Shown here piece by piece: positions 21,650 to 30,239 of a DNA stretch of 33,011 nt (positions are counted from its first letter, which is position 1; every line of letters starts with the position of its first letter). Both the position numbers and the translations under genes were made by a program. Source of the DNA: Comamonas jiangduensis (lineage in GTDB: Bacteria > Pseudomonadota > Gammaproteobacteria > Burkholderiales > Burkholderiaceae_C); contig NZ_CADEPJ010000093.1 in assembly GCF_902829245.1 (NCBI RefSeq), positions 1 through 33,011 of the forward strand. The letters are read 5' to 3'. The notes below the pieces were generated by a model. That model saw nothing but the letters and a program-made list of their open reading frames with translations. It had not been told where the DNA came from and did no database searches.

Positions 21650-22966
21650 ATGGAAATCGCAGCAAAACCTCTCCGCCTAACCACCGCAGACGCCAATTTC
21701 GAGCATGATTTTGCGCAGCGCCTGCATTGGTCGGCCGACACGGATGCTGCGATTGAGCAGCGCGTGGCCGACATCCTGGTCGATGTGCAGCAGCGCGGCG
21801 ACGCCGCAGTGCTGGAATACACCGCCCGTTTCGACACCCTGCAGGCCGACACCATGGCCGCGCTGGAGCTGACCCAGGCCGAGCTGAAGGCGGCTTTTGA
21901 AAGCCTGCCTGCCGTGCAGCGCGCGGCGCTGGAGTCTGCCGCCAAGCGGGTGCGCAGCTACCATGAGGCGCAAAAGAAGGCCAACGGCGAAAGCTGGAGC
22001 TACCGCGACGAGGACGGCACCCTGCTGGGGCAGAAAGTCACGCCGCTGGATCGCGTGGGCATCTACGTGCCTGGTGGCAAGGCGGCCTACCCCTCCAGCG
22101 TGCTGATGAACGCCATCCCCGCCCATGTGGCCGGTGTGCCCGAGATCATCATGGTCGTGCCTACGCCCAAGGGCGAGAAGAACCCGCTGGTGCTGGCGGC
22201 CGCCTATGTGGCCGGCGTGACCCGCGCCTTCACCGTGGGTGGCGCGCAGGCCGTGGCGGCCTTAGCCTACGGTACGGCCACGATTCCGAAGGTGGACAAG
22301 ATCACCGGCCCTGGCAACGCCTACGTGGCCAGCGCCAAAAAGCGCGTGTTTGGCCTGGTGGGCATCGACATGATTGCCGGCCCCTCGGAAATTCTGGTGC
22401 TGGCCGACGGCAGCACACCGGCCGACTGGGTGGCCATGGACCTGTTCAGCCAGGCCGAGCACGACGAGCTGGCACAGTCCATCTTGCTGTGCCCCGATGC
22501 CGCTTACATCGACGCGGTGCAAGCCGCCATCGACCGCCTGCTGCCCGAGATGCCGCGCGCCGCCATCATCGCCAAGAGCCTGAATGACCGTGGTGCGCTG
22601 ATCCTGACGCGCGATATGGACGAGGCCTGCGCCATCAGCAATCGGATTGCGCCCGAACACCTGGAAGTTTCCAGCAATGACCCGCACCGCTGGGAGCCTG
22701 CGCTCAAGCACGCCGGAGCGATTTTCCTGGGGGCTTATACCAGCGAATCGCTGGGCGACTACTGCGCCGGCCCCAACCACGTGCTGCCCACCAGCGGCAC
22801 GGCGCGTTTCAGCTCGCCACTGGGCGTGTATGACTTCCAAAAGCGCAGCTCCCTCATCGAAGTCAGCGCGCAGGGCGCCCAGGTGCTGGGTCAGATCGCC
22901 TCGGTGCTGGCACACGGCGAAGGCCTGCAGGGCCACGCCCGCGCCGCCGAGATGCGTTTGAAATAA
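21650..22966 (+). CDS. hisD: Histidinol dehydrogenase
   Basis: HisD oxidises L-histidinol to histidine in two NAD-dependent, zinc-requiring steps. The 438-residue frame is intact. Characteristic blocks are [49 protein letters not shown], the zinc ligand region [14 protein letters not shown], the catalytic Glu-His pair in RIAPEHLEV, and [20 protein letters not shown]. It follows hisG by 32 bases. A good terminator after it separates it from hisC. Confidence 0.96.
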   Translation: MEIAAKPLRLTTADANFEHDFAQRLHWSADTDAAIEQRVADILVDVQQRGDAAVLEYTARFDTLQADTMAALELTQAELKAAFESLPAVQRAALESAAKRVRSYHEAQKKANGESWSYRDEDGTLLGQKVTPLDRVGIYVPGGKAAYPSSVLMNAIPAHVAGVPEIIMVVPTPKGEKNPLVLAAAYVAGVTRAFTVGGAQAVAALAYGTATIPKVDKITGPGNAYVASAKKRVFGLVGIDMIAGPSEILVLADGSTPADWVAMDLFSQAEHDELAQSILLCPDAAYIDAVQAAIDRLLPEMPRAAIIAKSLNDRGALILTRDMDEACAISNRIAPEHLEVSSNDPHRWEPALKHAGAIFLGAYTSESLGDYCAGPNHVLPTSGTARFSSPLGVYDFQKRSSLIEVSAQGAQVLGQIASVLAHGEGLQGHARAAEMRLK

Positions 22967-22991
22967 GCGCAGCCTTGATGCTGGGTGCCAG

Positions 22992-23023
22992 AGCCGCAGA
23001 CCGCGAGGTGCTGCGGCTTTTTT
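22992..23023 (+). terminator. Intrinsic terminator after hisD
   Basis: AGCCGCAG (22992-22999) pairs with CTGCGGCT (23011-23018) across an 11-base loop, followed by a run of six T. It splits the his genes into hisGD and a downstream group. Confidence 0.85.
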
Positions 23024-23059
23024 GTGCGCTTTAGATTGCAGGCATCGCACACCAAGATG

Positions 23060-23090
23060 ACACGAATTTCGTGTCACACGAATTTCGTGT
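23060..23090. promoter_or_regulatory. Perfect tandem operator of the antitoxin-toxin pair
   Basis: ACACGAATTTCGTGT occurs twice, at 23060-23074 and 23076-23090, one base apart. Each copy is a palindrome with 7-base arms around a central T. The second copy ends 12 bases before the antitoxin ATG. Ribbon-helix-helix antitoxins bind such tandem sites and repress their own operon; binding here is inferred from position and symmetry. Confidence 0.8.
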
Positions 23091-23102
23091 ACCATTTGGG
23101 CC

Positions 23103-23372
23103 ATGAAAAACGTCACCATTACCGTGGAAGACAGCGTGCTGGAATGGGCACGCATCGAGGCAGCGCGGCGCGGCACCAGTGTCTCGCGCATGCTGGGTGA
23201 CTTCATGGCCGAGATGCAGCGGCGCGAGGACACGTATGAGCGCGCCTATCTGGCGTGGCGTACCGATGAGCGCACGTGGAAAGCCAAGGATGCTCCTAAA
23301 ACCACAGCGCGCAGCGTAGGTGGTAAGCGCGCTGCAGGCCCCAAAGATACACAAAGTAAAGGTGTGGCGTGA
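23103..23372 (+). CDS. Ribbon-helix-helix antitoxin of a VapBC-like pair
   Basis: This is an 89-residue protein with an N-terminal beta strand and two helices (MKNVTITVEDSVLEWARIEA, then ARRGTSVSRMLGDFMAEMQ) of the CopG/RHH type: alternating residues in VTITVED would lie in the DNA groove. The C-terminal half is basic and low-complexity (TTARSVGGKRAAGPKDTQSK), as expected for the toxin-wrapping tail. Its stop overlaps the toxin GTG by four bases, so translation is coupled. Autoregulation through the tandem palindrome just upstream is likely. It lies between hisD and hisC, where most relatives have no gene. Confidence 0.85.
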   Translation: MKNVTITVEDSVLEWARIEAARRGTSVSRMLGDFMAEMQRREDTYERAYLAWRTDERTWKAKDAPKTTARSVGGKRAAGPKDTQSKGVA

Positions 23373-23812
23373 ACCCCGTATTCGTCGATACCTCGGTGCT
23401 GATCGCCGCTGAAGACGTGGGCCAGCCCGCCTTGCACCACGCCGTGCTGGCATGGCTGGATGTGCTGTGGCACAGCCGCACGGGTCGCACCAGCAACCAG
23501 GCACTGGTAGAGTTTTACGAACAGGTCACCACCGCCGAAACCCCGCTGCCACAAGGTGATGCGCGTGCCGCCATTCGCCGCTACCAGACGTGGACACCCT
23601 GGCAAACCGATGCCGCCACGCTGGAGACCGCATGGGCCGTGCAAGCGCGCCATGCCTTGCCGTTTGCGGACTGCTTGGCCGTGGCCTGCGCGCAGCACAG
23701 CGGCTGCGAACGGATGTTGACCCTGCATTTGCCCCACGGCGCGCAGTACGGCGGTGTCACCATGGTGCACCCGCTGCAGCAGGCCCCGCACGCAGGATCG
23801 CAAGGCGCCTGA
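23369..23812 (+). CDS. PIN-domain toxin of a VapBC-like pair
   Basis: This is a 147-residue predicted Mg-dependent ribonuclease. PIN-domain acidic positions are Asp7 (NPVFVDTSVL), Glu48 (TSNQALVEFY) and Asp101 (ALPFADCLAVACA). The fourth acidic site, usually L-T-E/N-D-L-x-x-G, reads LTLHLPHG at 117-124, so the acidic residue is absent. Start GTG 23369 overlaps the antitoxin stop. VapC-like toxins cut tRNA or rRNA when freed from the antitoxin; the target here cannot be told from sequence. Whether the changed C-terminal site leaves it active is open. Confidence 0.83.
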   Translation: MNPVFVDTSVLIAAEDVGQPALHHAVLAWLDVLWHSRTGRTSNQALVEFYEQVTTAETPLPQGDARAAIRRYQTWTPWQTDAATLETAWAVQARHALPFADCLAVACAQHSGCERMLTLHLPHGAQYGGVTMVHPLQQAPHAGSQGA

Positions 23813-23878
23813 GCCGCCGCCAAGACGACCGCTCCCGCGCCCCATTGAGTGAAGAAGAAATTGGAAAGTGTGAACCCC

Positions 23879-24997
23879 ATGTCAGCAGCTTCAAGCCAAG
23901 CCCAAGCCTTGCAACGCATTCGCGCCGATGTGCGCGCCATGTCGGCCTACCATATTCAGCCGTCACAAGGTCTGCTGAAGATGGACACCATGGAAAATCC
24001 CTTCCGCTTGCCTGCCGCGTTGCAAAAGGCGCTGGGTGAACGACTGGGTGCACTGGAAATCAACCGCTACCCCGGTGAGCGCCTGGAAGTCTTGAAGCAA
24101 ATGCTCAAAGACTACGCCGGAGCGCCCGCAGGCAGCGCGGTGCTGCTGGGCAACGGCTCGGACGAAATCATTACCATGCTGGCGCTCGCCACCGCGCAGC
24201 CCAGCGCTGCTGGCCGCGCCACCATGCTGGCGCCCATGCCCGGCTTTGTGATGTACCCACTGTCGGCACAGCTGCAGGGCCTGGATTTTGTGGGCGTGTC
24301 GCTGACGGCAGACTTTGACCTGGATGTGCCCGCCATGCAGGCCGCGATTGCCGAGCACAAGCCCGCCATCACCTACATTGCCTATCCCAACAACCCAACC
24401 GCCACGCTGTGGCCCGAAGACCAGGTGCAGGCGGTGATTGATGCCGTGGCACAGATTGGTGGCTTGGTGGTGATGGATGAGGCCTACCAGCCCTTTGCCA
24501 GCCGCAGCTGGATCAGCCAGATGCGCGCCCAGCCCGAGCGCAACGCCCATGTGCTGCTGATGCGCACCTTGAGCAAGTTTGGGCTGGCCGGTGCGCGCCT
24601 GGGTTACCTGATTGGCCCTGCCGCCATCGTCAATGAGCTGGACAAAGTTCGCCCTCCTTACAACATCAGCGTGCTGAACTGTGAAACCGCGATTTTTGCG
24701 CTGGAGCAGGCCGATTTGTACGCCGCGCAGGCGCAGGCGATCCGCGCCGAGCGCCAGCCCTTGATCGATGCGCTGACGGCCTTGGAGGGGGTGGAAAAAG
24801 TCTGGCCCTCTGAAGCCAATATGGTGTTGCTGCGCGTGCGGAATGCGGGCGCGGCCCAAGCCGCCATGAAGCAGCGCGGCGTGCTGGTAAAAAATGTCTC
24901 GGCCATGCACCCGCTGCTGGCCAATTGCCTGCGGTTGACCGTGGGTACCCGTGAAGAAAATGCCCAAATGTTGGCAGCCTTGAAGGAATCGCTATGA
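23879..24997 (+). CDS. hisC: Histidinol-phosphate aminotransferase
   Basis: This PLP enzyme transfers an amino group from glutamate to imidazole-acetol phosphate. From ATG 23879 (GGAAAG about 11 bases upstream) it is 372 residues; GTG 23849 would add ten residues. Key features: [49 protein letters not shown] with Asn172, [10 protein letters not shown] with Asp200, and the PLP lysine Lys233 in [18 protein letters not shown]. It overlaps hisB by four bases. It starts about 70 bases after the toxin gene, and the terminator after hisD lies upstream of both, so a promoter for hisC onward may lie within or after the toxin-antitoxin region. Confidence 0.95.
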   Translation: MSAASSQAQALQRIRADVRAMSAYHIQPSQGLLKMDTMENPFRLPAALQKALGERLGALEINRYPGERLEVLKQMLKDYAGAPAGSAVLLGNGSDEIITMLALATAQPSAAGRATMLAPMPGFVMYPLSAQLQGLDFVGVSLTADFDLDVPAMQAAIAEHKPAITYIAYPNNPTATLWPEDQVQAVIDAVAQIGGLVVMDEAYQPFASRSWISQMRAQPERNAHVLLMRTLSKFGLAGARLGYLIGPAAIVNELDKVRPPYNISVLNCETAIFALEQADLYAAQAQAIRAERQPLIDALTALEGVEKVWPSEANMVLLRVRNAGAAQAAMKQRGVLVKNVSAMHPLLANCLRLTVGTREENAQMLAALKESL

Positions 24998-25632
24998 GCC
25001 ATGCACTCGTCCCCTCCACCGCTACCGCAGCCGCTGATTGCACCTCCCGCGTGGCGGAGGTGCAGCGCAACACCGCCGAAACCAAGGTCTACGTCCACGT
25101 GGACCTGGACGGCACCGGCAAGGCCCGCTTGGCCACCGGCATTGGTTTTCTGGACCACATGCTCGATCAAATTGCGCGCCACGGCCTGATTGACCTGAAC
25201 ATTGACTGCGAAGGCGATCTGCACATTGACGGCCACCACACCGTGGAAGACATTGGCATCACTCTGGGCCAGGCCTTTGCCAAGGCCGTGGGCGACAAGA
25301 AGGGCATTCGCCGCTACGGCCATGCCTACGTGCCGCTGGATGAGGCGCTCTCCCGCGTGGTCATCGACTTCTCGGGCCGCCCCGGTCTGCACATGGACTG
25401 CAAGTTCACCGCAGGCCGCATTGGCGAGCTGGACACCCAACTGGTGTTTGAGTTTTTCCAGGGTTTTGTGAACCACGCCGGCGTGACCCTGCACATTGAT
25501 AATCTCAAGGGTTTTAACGCCCACCACCAGTGCGAGACCATTTTCAAAGCCTTCGCCCGTGCCCTGCGTTTTGCGCTGGAGCGCGATGAGCGCATGGCGG
25601 GCGTGATCCCTTCCACCAAGGGAAGTCTCTAA
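24994..25632 (+). CDS. hisB: Imidazoleglycerol-phosphate dehydratase
   Basis: This monofunctional HisB dehydrates imidazole-glycerol phosphate. It is 212 residues without the phosphatase domain seen in enterics. Metal-binding motifs are [29 protein letters not shown] and the C-terminal [18 protein letters not shown]. The N-terminal ~20 residues are a variable extension before [14 protein letters not shown]. It overlaps hisC (ATGA), indicating coupled translation. Confidence 0.95.
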   Translation: MSHALVPSTATAAADCTSRVAEVQRNTAETKVYVHVDLDGTGKARLATGIGFLDHMLDQIARHGLIDLNIDCEGDLHIDGHHTVEDIGITLGQAFAKAVGDKKGIRRYGHAYVPLDEALSRVVIDFSGRPGLHMDCKFTAGRIGELDTQLVFEFFQGFVNHAGVTLHIDNLKGFNAHHQCETIFKAFARALRFALERDERMAGVIPSTKGSL

Positions 25633-25636
25633 AAAA

Positions 25637-25690
25637 TGTGAGCAGCTAGCGCAAGTCAGTCAACCGATTGCCTGCGCTCAAGCGTTGAAA
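25637..25690 (+). repeat. Degenerate intergenic repeat, copy 4
   Basis: The hisB-hisH gap contains GTGAGCAGCTAGCGCAAGTC and later GCCTGCGCTCAAGC; AGCGCA and TGCGCT can pair as a stem of ~19-base loop. It resembles the AGCTGCTNGCGCTTG block of the other copies. No ribosome site of note was seen before hisH. Confidence 0.35.
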
Positions 25691-25716
25691 CCCTGCAACA
25701 ACAAGCGCAAAGTGCT

Positions 25717-26380
25717 ATGAGTTCCATGAACAACACCGTGGCCGTGGTCGATTACGAGATGGGCAATCTGCGCTCGGTCTCCCAAGCGGTCATGACCGCA
25801 GCGCAAGGCACGGACGTGCGCGTCATCGTCACCCAAGACCCGGCCGAAGTGCGCGCGGCCAGCCGCATCGTGCTACCCGGCCAAGGCGCCATGCGCGACT
25901 GCATGGCCGCGCTGAAAGCCTCGGGCCTGCAAGAAGCCGTGCTGGGGCCGCCGCCACCAAACCGCTGTTTGGTGTGTGTGGCATGCAAATGCTGCTGGAT
26001 CACAGCGAAGAGGGCGACACGCCTTCGCTGGGGCTGATTCCAGTGAAGTCAAACGCTTTGATCTGGCGGGGCGCATTCAGCCTGATGGCAGCCGCTACAA
26101 AGTGCCGCAAATGGGCTGGAACCAAGTGTTCCAGACGGCACCCGGCGGCGTGCGCCATGCCATGTGGCAAGGAATTCCCGATGGGGCGTATTTCTACTTT
26201 GTGCACAGTTTTTATGCGGCCCCGGCTGACGCGGCGCATTGCGCGGCTGAGACAGATTACGGTGGAAGGTTTGCATCTGCGCTGGCACGCGATAAGATTT
26301 TTGCCACGCAGTTCCACCCTGAGAAAAGCGCAGACCATGGGATTGCGCTGTACCGCAATTTCTTGCACTGGAACCCGTAA
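25717..26380 (+). CDS. hisH: Imidazole glycerol phosphate synthase, glutaminase subunit (two frame breaks)
   Basis: HisH releases ammonia from glutamine for HisF. The class I amidotransferase is recognisable throughout: [31 protein letters not shown], the nucleophile region [44 protein letters not shown] and the catalytic His-Glu in [13 protein letters not shown]. Breaks near 25944-25947 and 26043 are each restored by one G, giving about 221 residues. Around the nucleophile the usual G-x-C-x-G-M-Q reads GVCGMQ, one residue short, within a GTGTGTG run. ATG 25726 is an alternative start. Confidence 0.92.
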
Positions 26381-26443
26381 CTTTTTCTTCAACCCCGGCC
26401 ACAACCCTGTTCGGCCGAATTTAGGCAAAGCCACCCGCACATC

Positions 26444-27205
26444 ATGCTGCTGATCCCCGCCATCGACCTCAAAGACGGTCAATGCGTTCGCCTGAAACAA
26501 GGCGATATGGACCAATCCACCACCTTTGGTGACCCCGCCGAAATGGCGCGCCGCTGGCTGGATGCCGGTGCACGCCGCCTGCACTTGGTGGACTTGAATG
26601 GTGCATTTGCCGGTCAGCCTAAAAACTTGGCGGCCATCAAAGCCATCTTGAAAGAAGTCGATGGTGAAATCCCCGTGCAACTGGGTGGCGGTATCCGCGA
26701 TCTGGACACGATCGAGCGCTACATCGACATCGGCATGGAGTACATCATCATCGGCACCGCTGCCGTGAAGAACCCCGGCTTCTTGCAAGATGCCTGCACC
26801 GCATTTGCCGGCCACATCATCGTGGGCTTGGATGCCAAAGACGGCAAGGTCGCGATTGACGGCTGGAGCAAGCTGACTGGCCAAGACGTGATTCCGACTG
26901 CCAAGCGCTTTGAAGACTGGGGCGTGGACTCCATCATCTACACCGACATTGGCCGCGACGGCATGCTCTCGGGCATCAACATCGACGCCACCGTCAAGCT
27001 GGCGCAATCTGTGCGCATTCCTGTCATTGCTTCGGGCGGTCTGGCCAGCATCAAAGACATTGAGCAGTTGTGCGCCGTGCAAGATGAAGGCATTGAAGGC
27101 GTGATCTGCGGCCGTGCCATCTACACCGGTGATCTGGACTTTGCCGAAGGCCAGAAACTGGCTGACAAGCTCAGCGGCTACGACGAAGAAGAAGCCGCGG
27201 AATGA
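26444..27205 (+). CDS. hisA: ProFAR isomerase (phosphoribosylformimino-AICAR-phosphate isomerase)
   Basis: HisA performs an Amadori rearrangement on ProFAR, giving PRFAR for HisF. The (beta-alpha)8 barrel is intact, 253 residues. It starts [20 protein letters not shown] with the catalytic Asp8, has [39 protein letters not shown], and the second catalytic Asp in [12 protein letters not shown], then [11 protein letters not shown] and [11 protein letters not shown] phosphate-binding loops. The C-terminus is acidic (DEEEAAE). Its stop overlaps the start of the mutarotase gene by four bases. Confidence 0.96.
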   Translation: MLLIPAIDLKDGQCVRLKQGDMDQSTTFGDPAEMARRWLDAGARRLHLVDLNGAFAGQPKNLAAIKAILKEVDGEIPVQLGGGIRDLDTIERYIDIGMEYIIIGTAAVKNPGFLQDACTAFAGHIIVGLDAKDGKVAIDGWSKLTGQDVIPTAKRFEDWGVDSIIYTDIGRDGMLSGINIDATVKLAQSVRIPVIASGGLASIKDIEQLCAVQDEGIEGVICGRAIYTGDLDFAEGQKLADKLSGYDEEEAAE

Positions 27206-28053
27206 CCCAGCCCCAAGCCGCGCGTACAGTCTGGCGCGGCCTTGCATGCACGCAGATCAGCTTGCCCAACGGTGACTGTGTGCGCGTCTCTGATTTCGGC
27301 GCTCAAGTGCTGTCGTGGACGGCACGCGGCCACGAGCGCATGTTCCTGTCCGAGCGCGCCGTGCTCGATGGCAGCGCGGCCATTCGTGGTGGCGTGCCCG
27401 TGTGCTTTCCCCAGTTCAACGCGCGGGGCCCGCTGCCCAAGCACGGTCTGGCCCGCCGCACCGTGTGGCACTACGAAGGTGCATCGGTGCAGGGCGATGC
27501 CATCACGGCGCGCTGGCGCTGGGAGGCTGCTGCGCCTTTGCATGCCGAATTTCCGCACGGTTTGCGGGCCGAGCTGGCAGTGACGGTGGCGCCCGACCAG
27601 CTGCGCATTGCACTGTCGGCCACCAACACTGGCAGCAGCGCCTTGGCCTTCACGGGGGCGCTGCACACCTACTTGGCGGTGCAGGGTGCAGACATTGCAG
27701 CCTTGCAGGGGCTGGAAGGCGCGGCGTTCTGGGATGCTGCAAAAGCCTTTTCACCTGCGGTGCAAAGCGGCGCGGTGGCACTGGGCGAAGAAGTCGATCG
27801 GGTGTATGCCCGCATTGCCCAGCCGCTGGAGCTGCGCGATGCCGCCGGCACGCTGCAGATCAGTCAAGACGCCACATGGCCTGAGACCGTGGTCTGGAAC
27901 CCCGGCCCCACCCTGTGCGCCACGCTGCCCGATATGCAGGGCGCCGACTGGATGCGCATGCTGTGCGTAGAAGCTGCGGCCATCAACCAGCCGGTGGCCC
28001 TGCACCCCGGTCAGCACTGGCAGGCAGCCCAAACTTTGCAGGTGATCGCCTGA
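27202..28053 (+). CDS. D-hexose-6-phosphate mutarotase (aldose 1-epimerase family)
   Basis: This YeaD-like member of the galactose mutarotase superfamily interconverts alpha and beta anomers of hexose 6-phosphates. It is 283 residues. The conserved [20 protein letters not shown] carries one catalytic histidine region, followed by LARRTVW; the second histidine is in [11 protein letters not shown]. The general-base glutamate is in [13 protein letters not shown], and VVWNPGP precedes it. It is read from an ATG overlapping the hisA stop, so it is translated with the his genes although it has no known role in histidine synthesis. Family assignment is firm; the substrate is not proven. Confidence 0.88.
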   Translation: MTQPQAARTVWRGLACTQISLPNGDCVRVSDFGAQVLSWTARGHERMFLSERAVLDGSAAIRGGVPVCFPQFNARGPLPKHGLARRTVWHYEGASVQGDAITARWRWEAAAPLHAEFPHGLRAELAVTVAPDQLRIALSATNTGSSALAFTGALHTYLAVQGADIAALQGLEGAAFWDAAKAFSPAVQSGAVALGEEVDRVYARIAQPLELRDAAGTLQISQDATWPETVVWNPGPTLCATLPDMQGADWMRMLCVEAAAINQPVALHPGQHWQAAQTLQVIA

Positions 28054-28101
28054 AGGGCGTTTGCCGGTGTTCGCTGTTCAACCGATAGAAAAAATCTTTC
28101 C

Positions 28102-28902
28102 ATGCTCGCAAAACGCATCATTCCCTGTCTGGACGTCACCGGTGGCCGCGTGGTCAAAGGCGTCAATTTTCTGGAACTGCGCGATGCGGGCGACCCCGTC
28201 GAGATCGCTGCGCGCTACAACGCGCAGGGCGCGGACGAGTTGACCTTTCTGGACATCACCGCCACCAGCGATGGCCGTGATTTGATCCTGCCCATCATCG
28301 AGGCAGTGGCCAGTCAGGTCTTCATCCCGCTGACCGTGGGCGGCGGCGTGCGCAGCGTGGAAGATGTGCGCCGCCTGCTGAACGCGGGCGCGGACAAAAC
28401 CAGCTTCAACTCCGCCGCTATTGCCAACCCCAGCACCATCAACGCCTGCAGCGACAAGTACGGCGCGCAGTGCATCGTCGTGGCCATTGATGCCAAGCGC
28501 CGCACGCCCGAGGACGAGCAGCGCATCGGCCCCGGCGGCACACCCATGGGCCCCGGCTGGGACGTGTACAGCCATGGCGGACGCAAAAATGTAGGGCTGG
28601 ACGTGGTGCGCTGGGCCGAAGAAATGGCGCAGCGTGGCGCGGGCGAAATTTTGCTCACCAGCATGGACAAAGACGGCACCAAGAGCGGGTTCGATCTGGC
28701 GCTGACCCGTGCCGTGAGCGATGCCGTGGGCGTGCCCGTGATTGCCTCGGGCGGTGTGGGCAACCTCGACCACCTGGCCGATGGCGTGCAGCAGGGCGGC
28801 GCCGATGCGGTGCTGGCCGCCAGCATCTTCCACTACGGTGAGTACACCATCCAACAAGCCAAGGAACGCATGCGCGAGCGCGGCATTCCGGTGCGTTTGT
28901 AA
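28102..28902 (+). CDS. hisF: Imidazole glycerol phosphate synthase, cyclase subunit
   Basis: HisF uses HisH-derived ammonia to form imidazole-glycerol phosphate and AICAR from PRFAR. The barrel is intact, 266 residues: [20 protein letters not shown] with catalytic Asp11, [32 protein letters not shown], the second catalytic Asp in [28 protein letters not shown] and [13 protein letters not shown]. The spacing to the mutarotase is 48 bases. Confidence 0.97.
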   Translation: MLAKRIIPCLDVTGGRVVKGVNFLELRDAGDPVEIAARYNAQGADELTFLDITATSDGRDLILPIIEAVASQVFIPLTVGGGVRSVEDVRRLLNAGADKTSFNSAAIANPSTINACSDKYGAQCIVVAIDAKRRTPEDEQRIGPGGTPMGPGWDVYSHGGRKNVGLDVVRWAEEMAQRGAGEILLTSMDKDGTKSGFDLALTRAVSDAVGVPVIASGGVGNLDHLADGVQQGGADAVLAASIFHYGEYTIQQAKERMRERGIPVRL

Positions 28903-28919
28903 CGGTTAAAAGTTTTTGA

Positions 28920-28996
28920 GAGCAGCTTGCGCAGGTTCCAGGCGGCTTTACGTATGTTTTGTGATTCAAATTAGCTGTTGGCCTGCGCTGGCAGCT
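28920..28996 (+). repeat. Degenerate intergenic repeat with long inverted repeat, copy 5
   Basis: Between hisF and hisI, AGCAGCTTGCGCAGG (28921-28935) and CCTGCGCTGGCAGCT (28982-28996) form a long imperfect inverted repeat. The AGCNGCTNGCGC motif is shared with the other intergenic copies. It lies within the his transcript and may fold. Confidence 0.4.
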
Positions 28997-29015
28997 ATAC
29001 AAAACAGGAATTCCT

Positions 29016-29403
29016 ATGAGCTGGCTCGATCAAGTCAAATGGGATGCGCAGGGGCTGGTGCCCGTGATTGCGCAAGAACGCAGCAGCGGCGATGTGGTGA
29101 TGTTTGCGTGGATGAACCGCGAGGCACTGGCCCAAACGGCCGAGCTGGGCCGCGCTGTCTACTTCAGCCGTTCGCGCAACAAGCTGTGGTTCAAGGGCGA
29201 AGAGTCGGGCCACGTACAAACTGTGCACGAGTTGCGCATTGACTGCGACAACGACGTCGTACTGCTCAAAATTACCCAGGAAGGGCATGAGCCCGGCATT
29301 GCCGCCACACCGGCCGTCACTCCTGCTTTTACAGCGTGCTCAAAGACGGCCAGTGGGTGGCGATGGACCCGTCTTGAAAGATCCCGCTTCCATCTACAAA
29401 TAA
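29016..29403 (+). CDS. hisI: Phosphoribosyl-AMP cyclohydrolase (two frame breaks)
   Basis: HisI opens the adenine ring of PR-AMP, a zinc-dependent step. The protein is recognisable from [19 protein letters not shown] through [49 protein letters not shown] (first zinc cysteine), and [18 protein letters not shown] (two more cysteines). Breaks near 29303 (IA/CHTG) and 29371 (DP/VLKD) are repaired by one base each, ending at TAA 29401-29403, about 129 residues. It is a separate gene from hisE, unlike the fused HisIE of enterics, and is followed by hisE after 5 bases. Confidence 0.93.
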
Positions 29404-29408
29404 ACACC

Positions 29409-29804
29409 ATGTCTGAAACTACCAACCCTGCATCGGTCGAAGGTGCCTTGGCCCGTCTTGCGGCCGTCATTGAAAGCCGCAAAACTGTGAATGGCGGCGA
29501 CCCTGAAAAAGCTATGTGGCGCGCTTGCTGCATAAAGGCCCGACGCTTTCCTGAAAAAGATTGGCGAAGAAGCCACCGAAGTGGTGATGGCGGCCAAGGA
29601 TGTGGATGCCGGTGCTGACAAAGGAAAAATCCTTTATGAAGTGGCGGACTTGTGGTTTCACTCCATGATTGCGCTGTCGCACTATGGGCTCACGCCTGCC
29701 GACGTGGTGGCCGAGCTGGAGCGCCGTGAAGGCACCAGCGGGCTGGAAGAAAAGCTTTGCGCAAAGCCAAAGACCGGGCGGCGCAGGAAGGAAACCCCGA
29801 GTGA
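29409..29804 (+). CDS. hisE: Phosphoribosyl-ATP pyrophosphatase (three frame breaks)
   Basis: HisE hydrolyses PR-ATP to PR-AMP. From ATG 29409 it reads [18 protein letters not shown], then after repairs [31 protein letters not shown] with the metal-binding glutamates, and [20 protein letters not shown]. Breaks near 29506-29510, 29539-29541 and 29750-29753 are one-base losses in A or C runs. The true end is TGA 29802-29804, giving about 132 residues, ending RAAQEGNPE. The stop overlaps the following GTG start. Three breaks within 250 bases make this the worst-affected small gene here. Confidence 0.9.
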
Positions 29805-30193
29805 ACGATGACATTGTGGAAGTCCGCGCGGTAGACCAAGCGACGCTGGATGGCCTCCAGGCCTGGGGCTGGGTCAGTTACATCCTCCATCTGCTCGTGG
29901 CCATCGGGGCCGTCATTCCCGGCGCGCAGATCAGCGTGCTGGTGCTGGTGGTGGCGTTGGTCATTGACCTGGTTAAACGCTCAGACGCACGCGGCACGTG
30001 GCATGAGAGCCACTTCTCCTGGCGGCTGCGCAGCGTCATTTGGGCCGGGGTGCTTTACGTGGTGACGTTCCCCTTCTTCCTGTTGGGACTGTTCCTGTTT
30101 AACCCCGCCTGGGTGCTGATCTCCATCTGGTTCCTCTACCGCATCGTGCGCGGCATGATCGCCATGAACAAGTACGAGCCTTTGCCACAGTAA
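29801..30193 (+). CDS. DUF4870-like small membrane protein
   Basis: This is a 130-residue inner-membrane protein of unknown role. From GTG 29801, which overlaps the hisE stop, it starts [20 protein letters not shown]. It then has hydrophobic segments [32 protein letters not shown], and a long C-terminal hydrophobic block [20 protein letters not shown] continuing [16 protein letters not shown], so three or four membrane passes. A short soluble loop [19 protein letters not shown] separates them and resembles the DUF4870 pattern. Its overlap with hisE suggests it is part of the same transcript, as in related genomes as far as I recall. Confidence 0.75.
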   Translation: MNDDIVEVRAVDQATLDGLQAWGWVSYILHLLVAIGAVIPGAQISVLVLVVALVIDLVKRSDARGTWHESHFSWRLRSVIWAGVLYVVTFPFFLLGLFLFNPAWVLISIWFLYRIVRGMIAMNKYEPLPQ

Positions 30194-30239
30194 CCGGCAA
30201 CGCGCGCCAGCCTCGCCTGCAACGACTGAAAGCTTGCTT

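Noticed and set aside
23060-23090. Possible CRISPR repeats
   Set aside because: There are only two 15-base copies one base apart, palindromic and placed before an antitoxin gene, so an operator fits and an array does not.
22262-23233. 323-codon minus-strand frame over the end of hisD and the antitoxin
   Set aside because: It runs through the hisD terminator and the tandem operator and shows no domain; a shadow frame.
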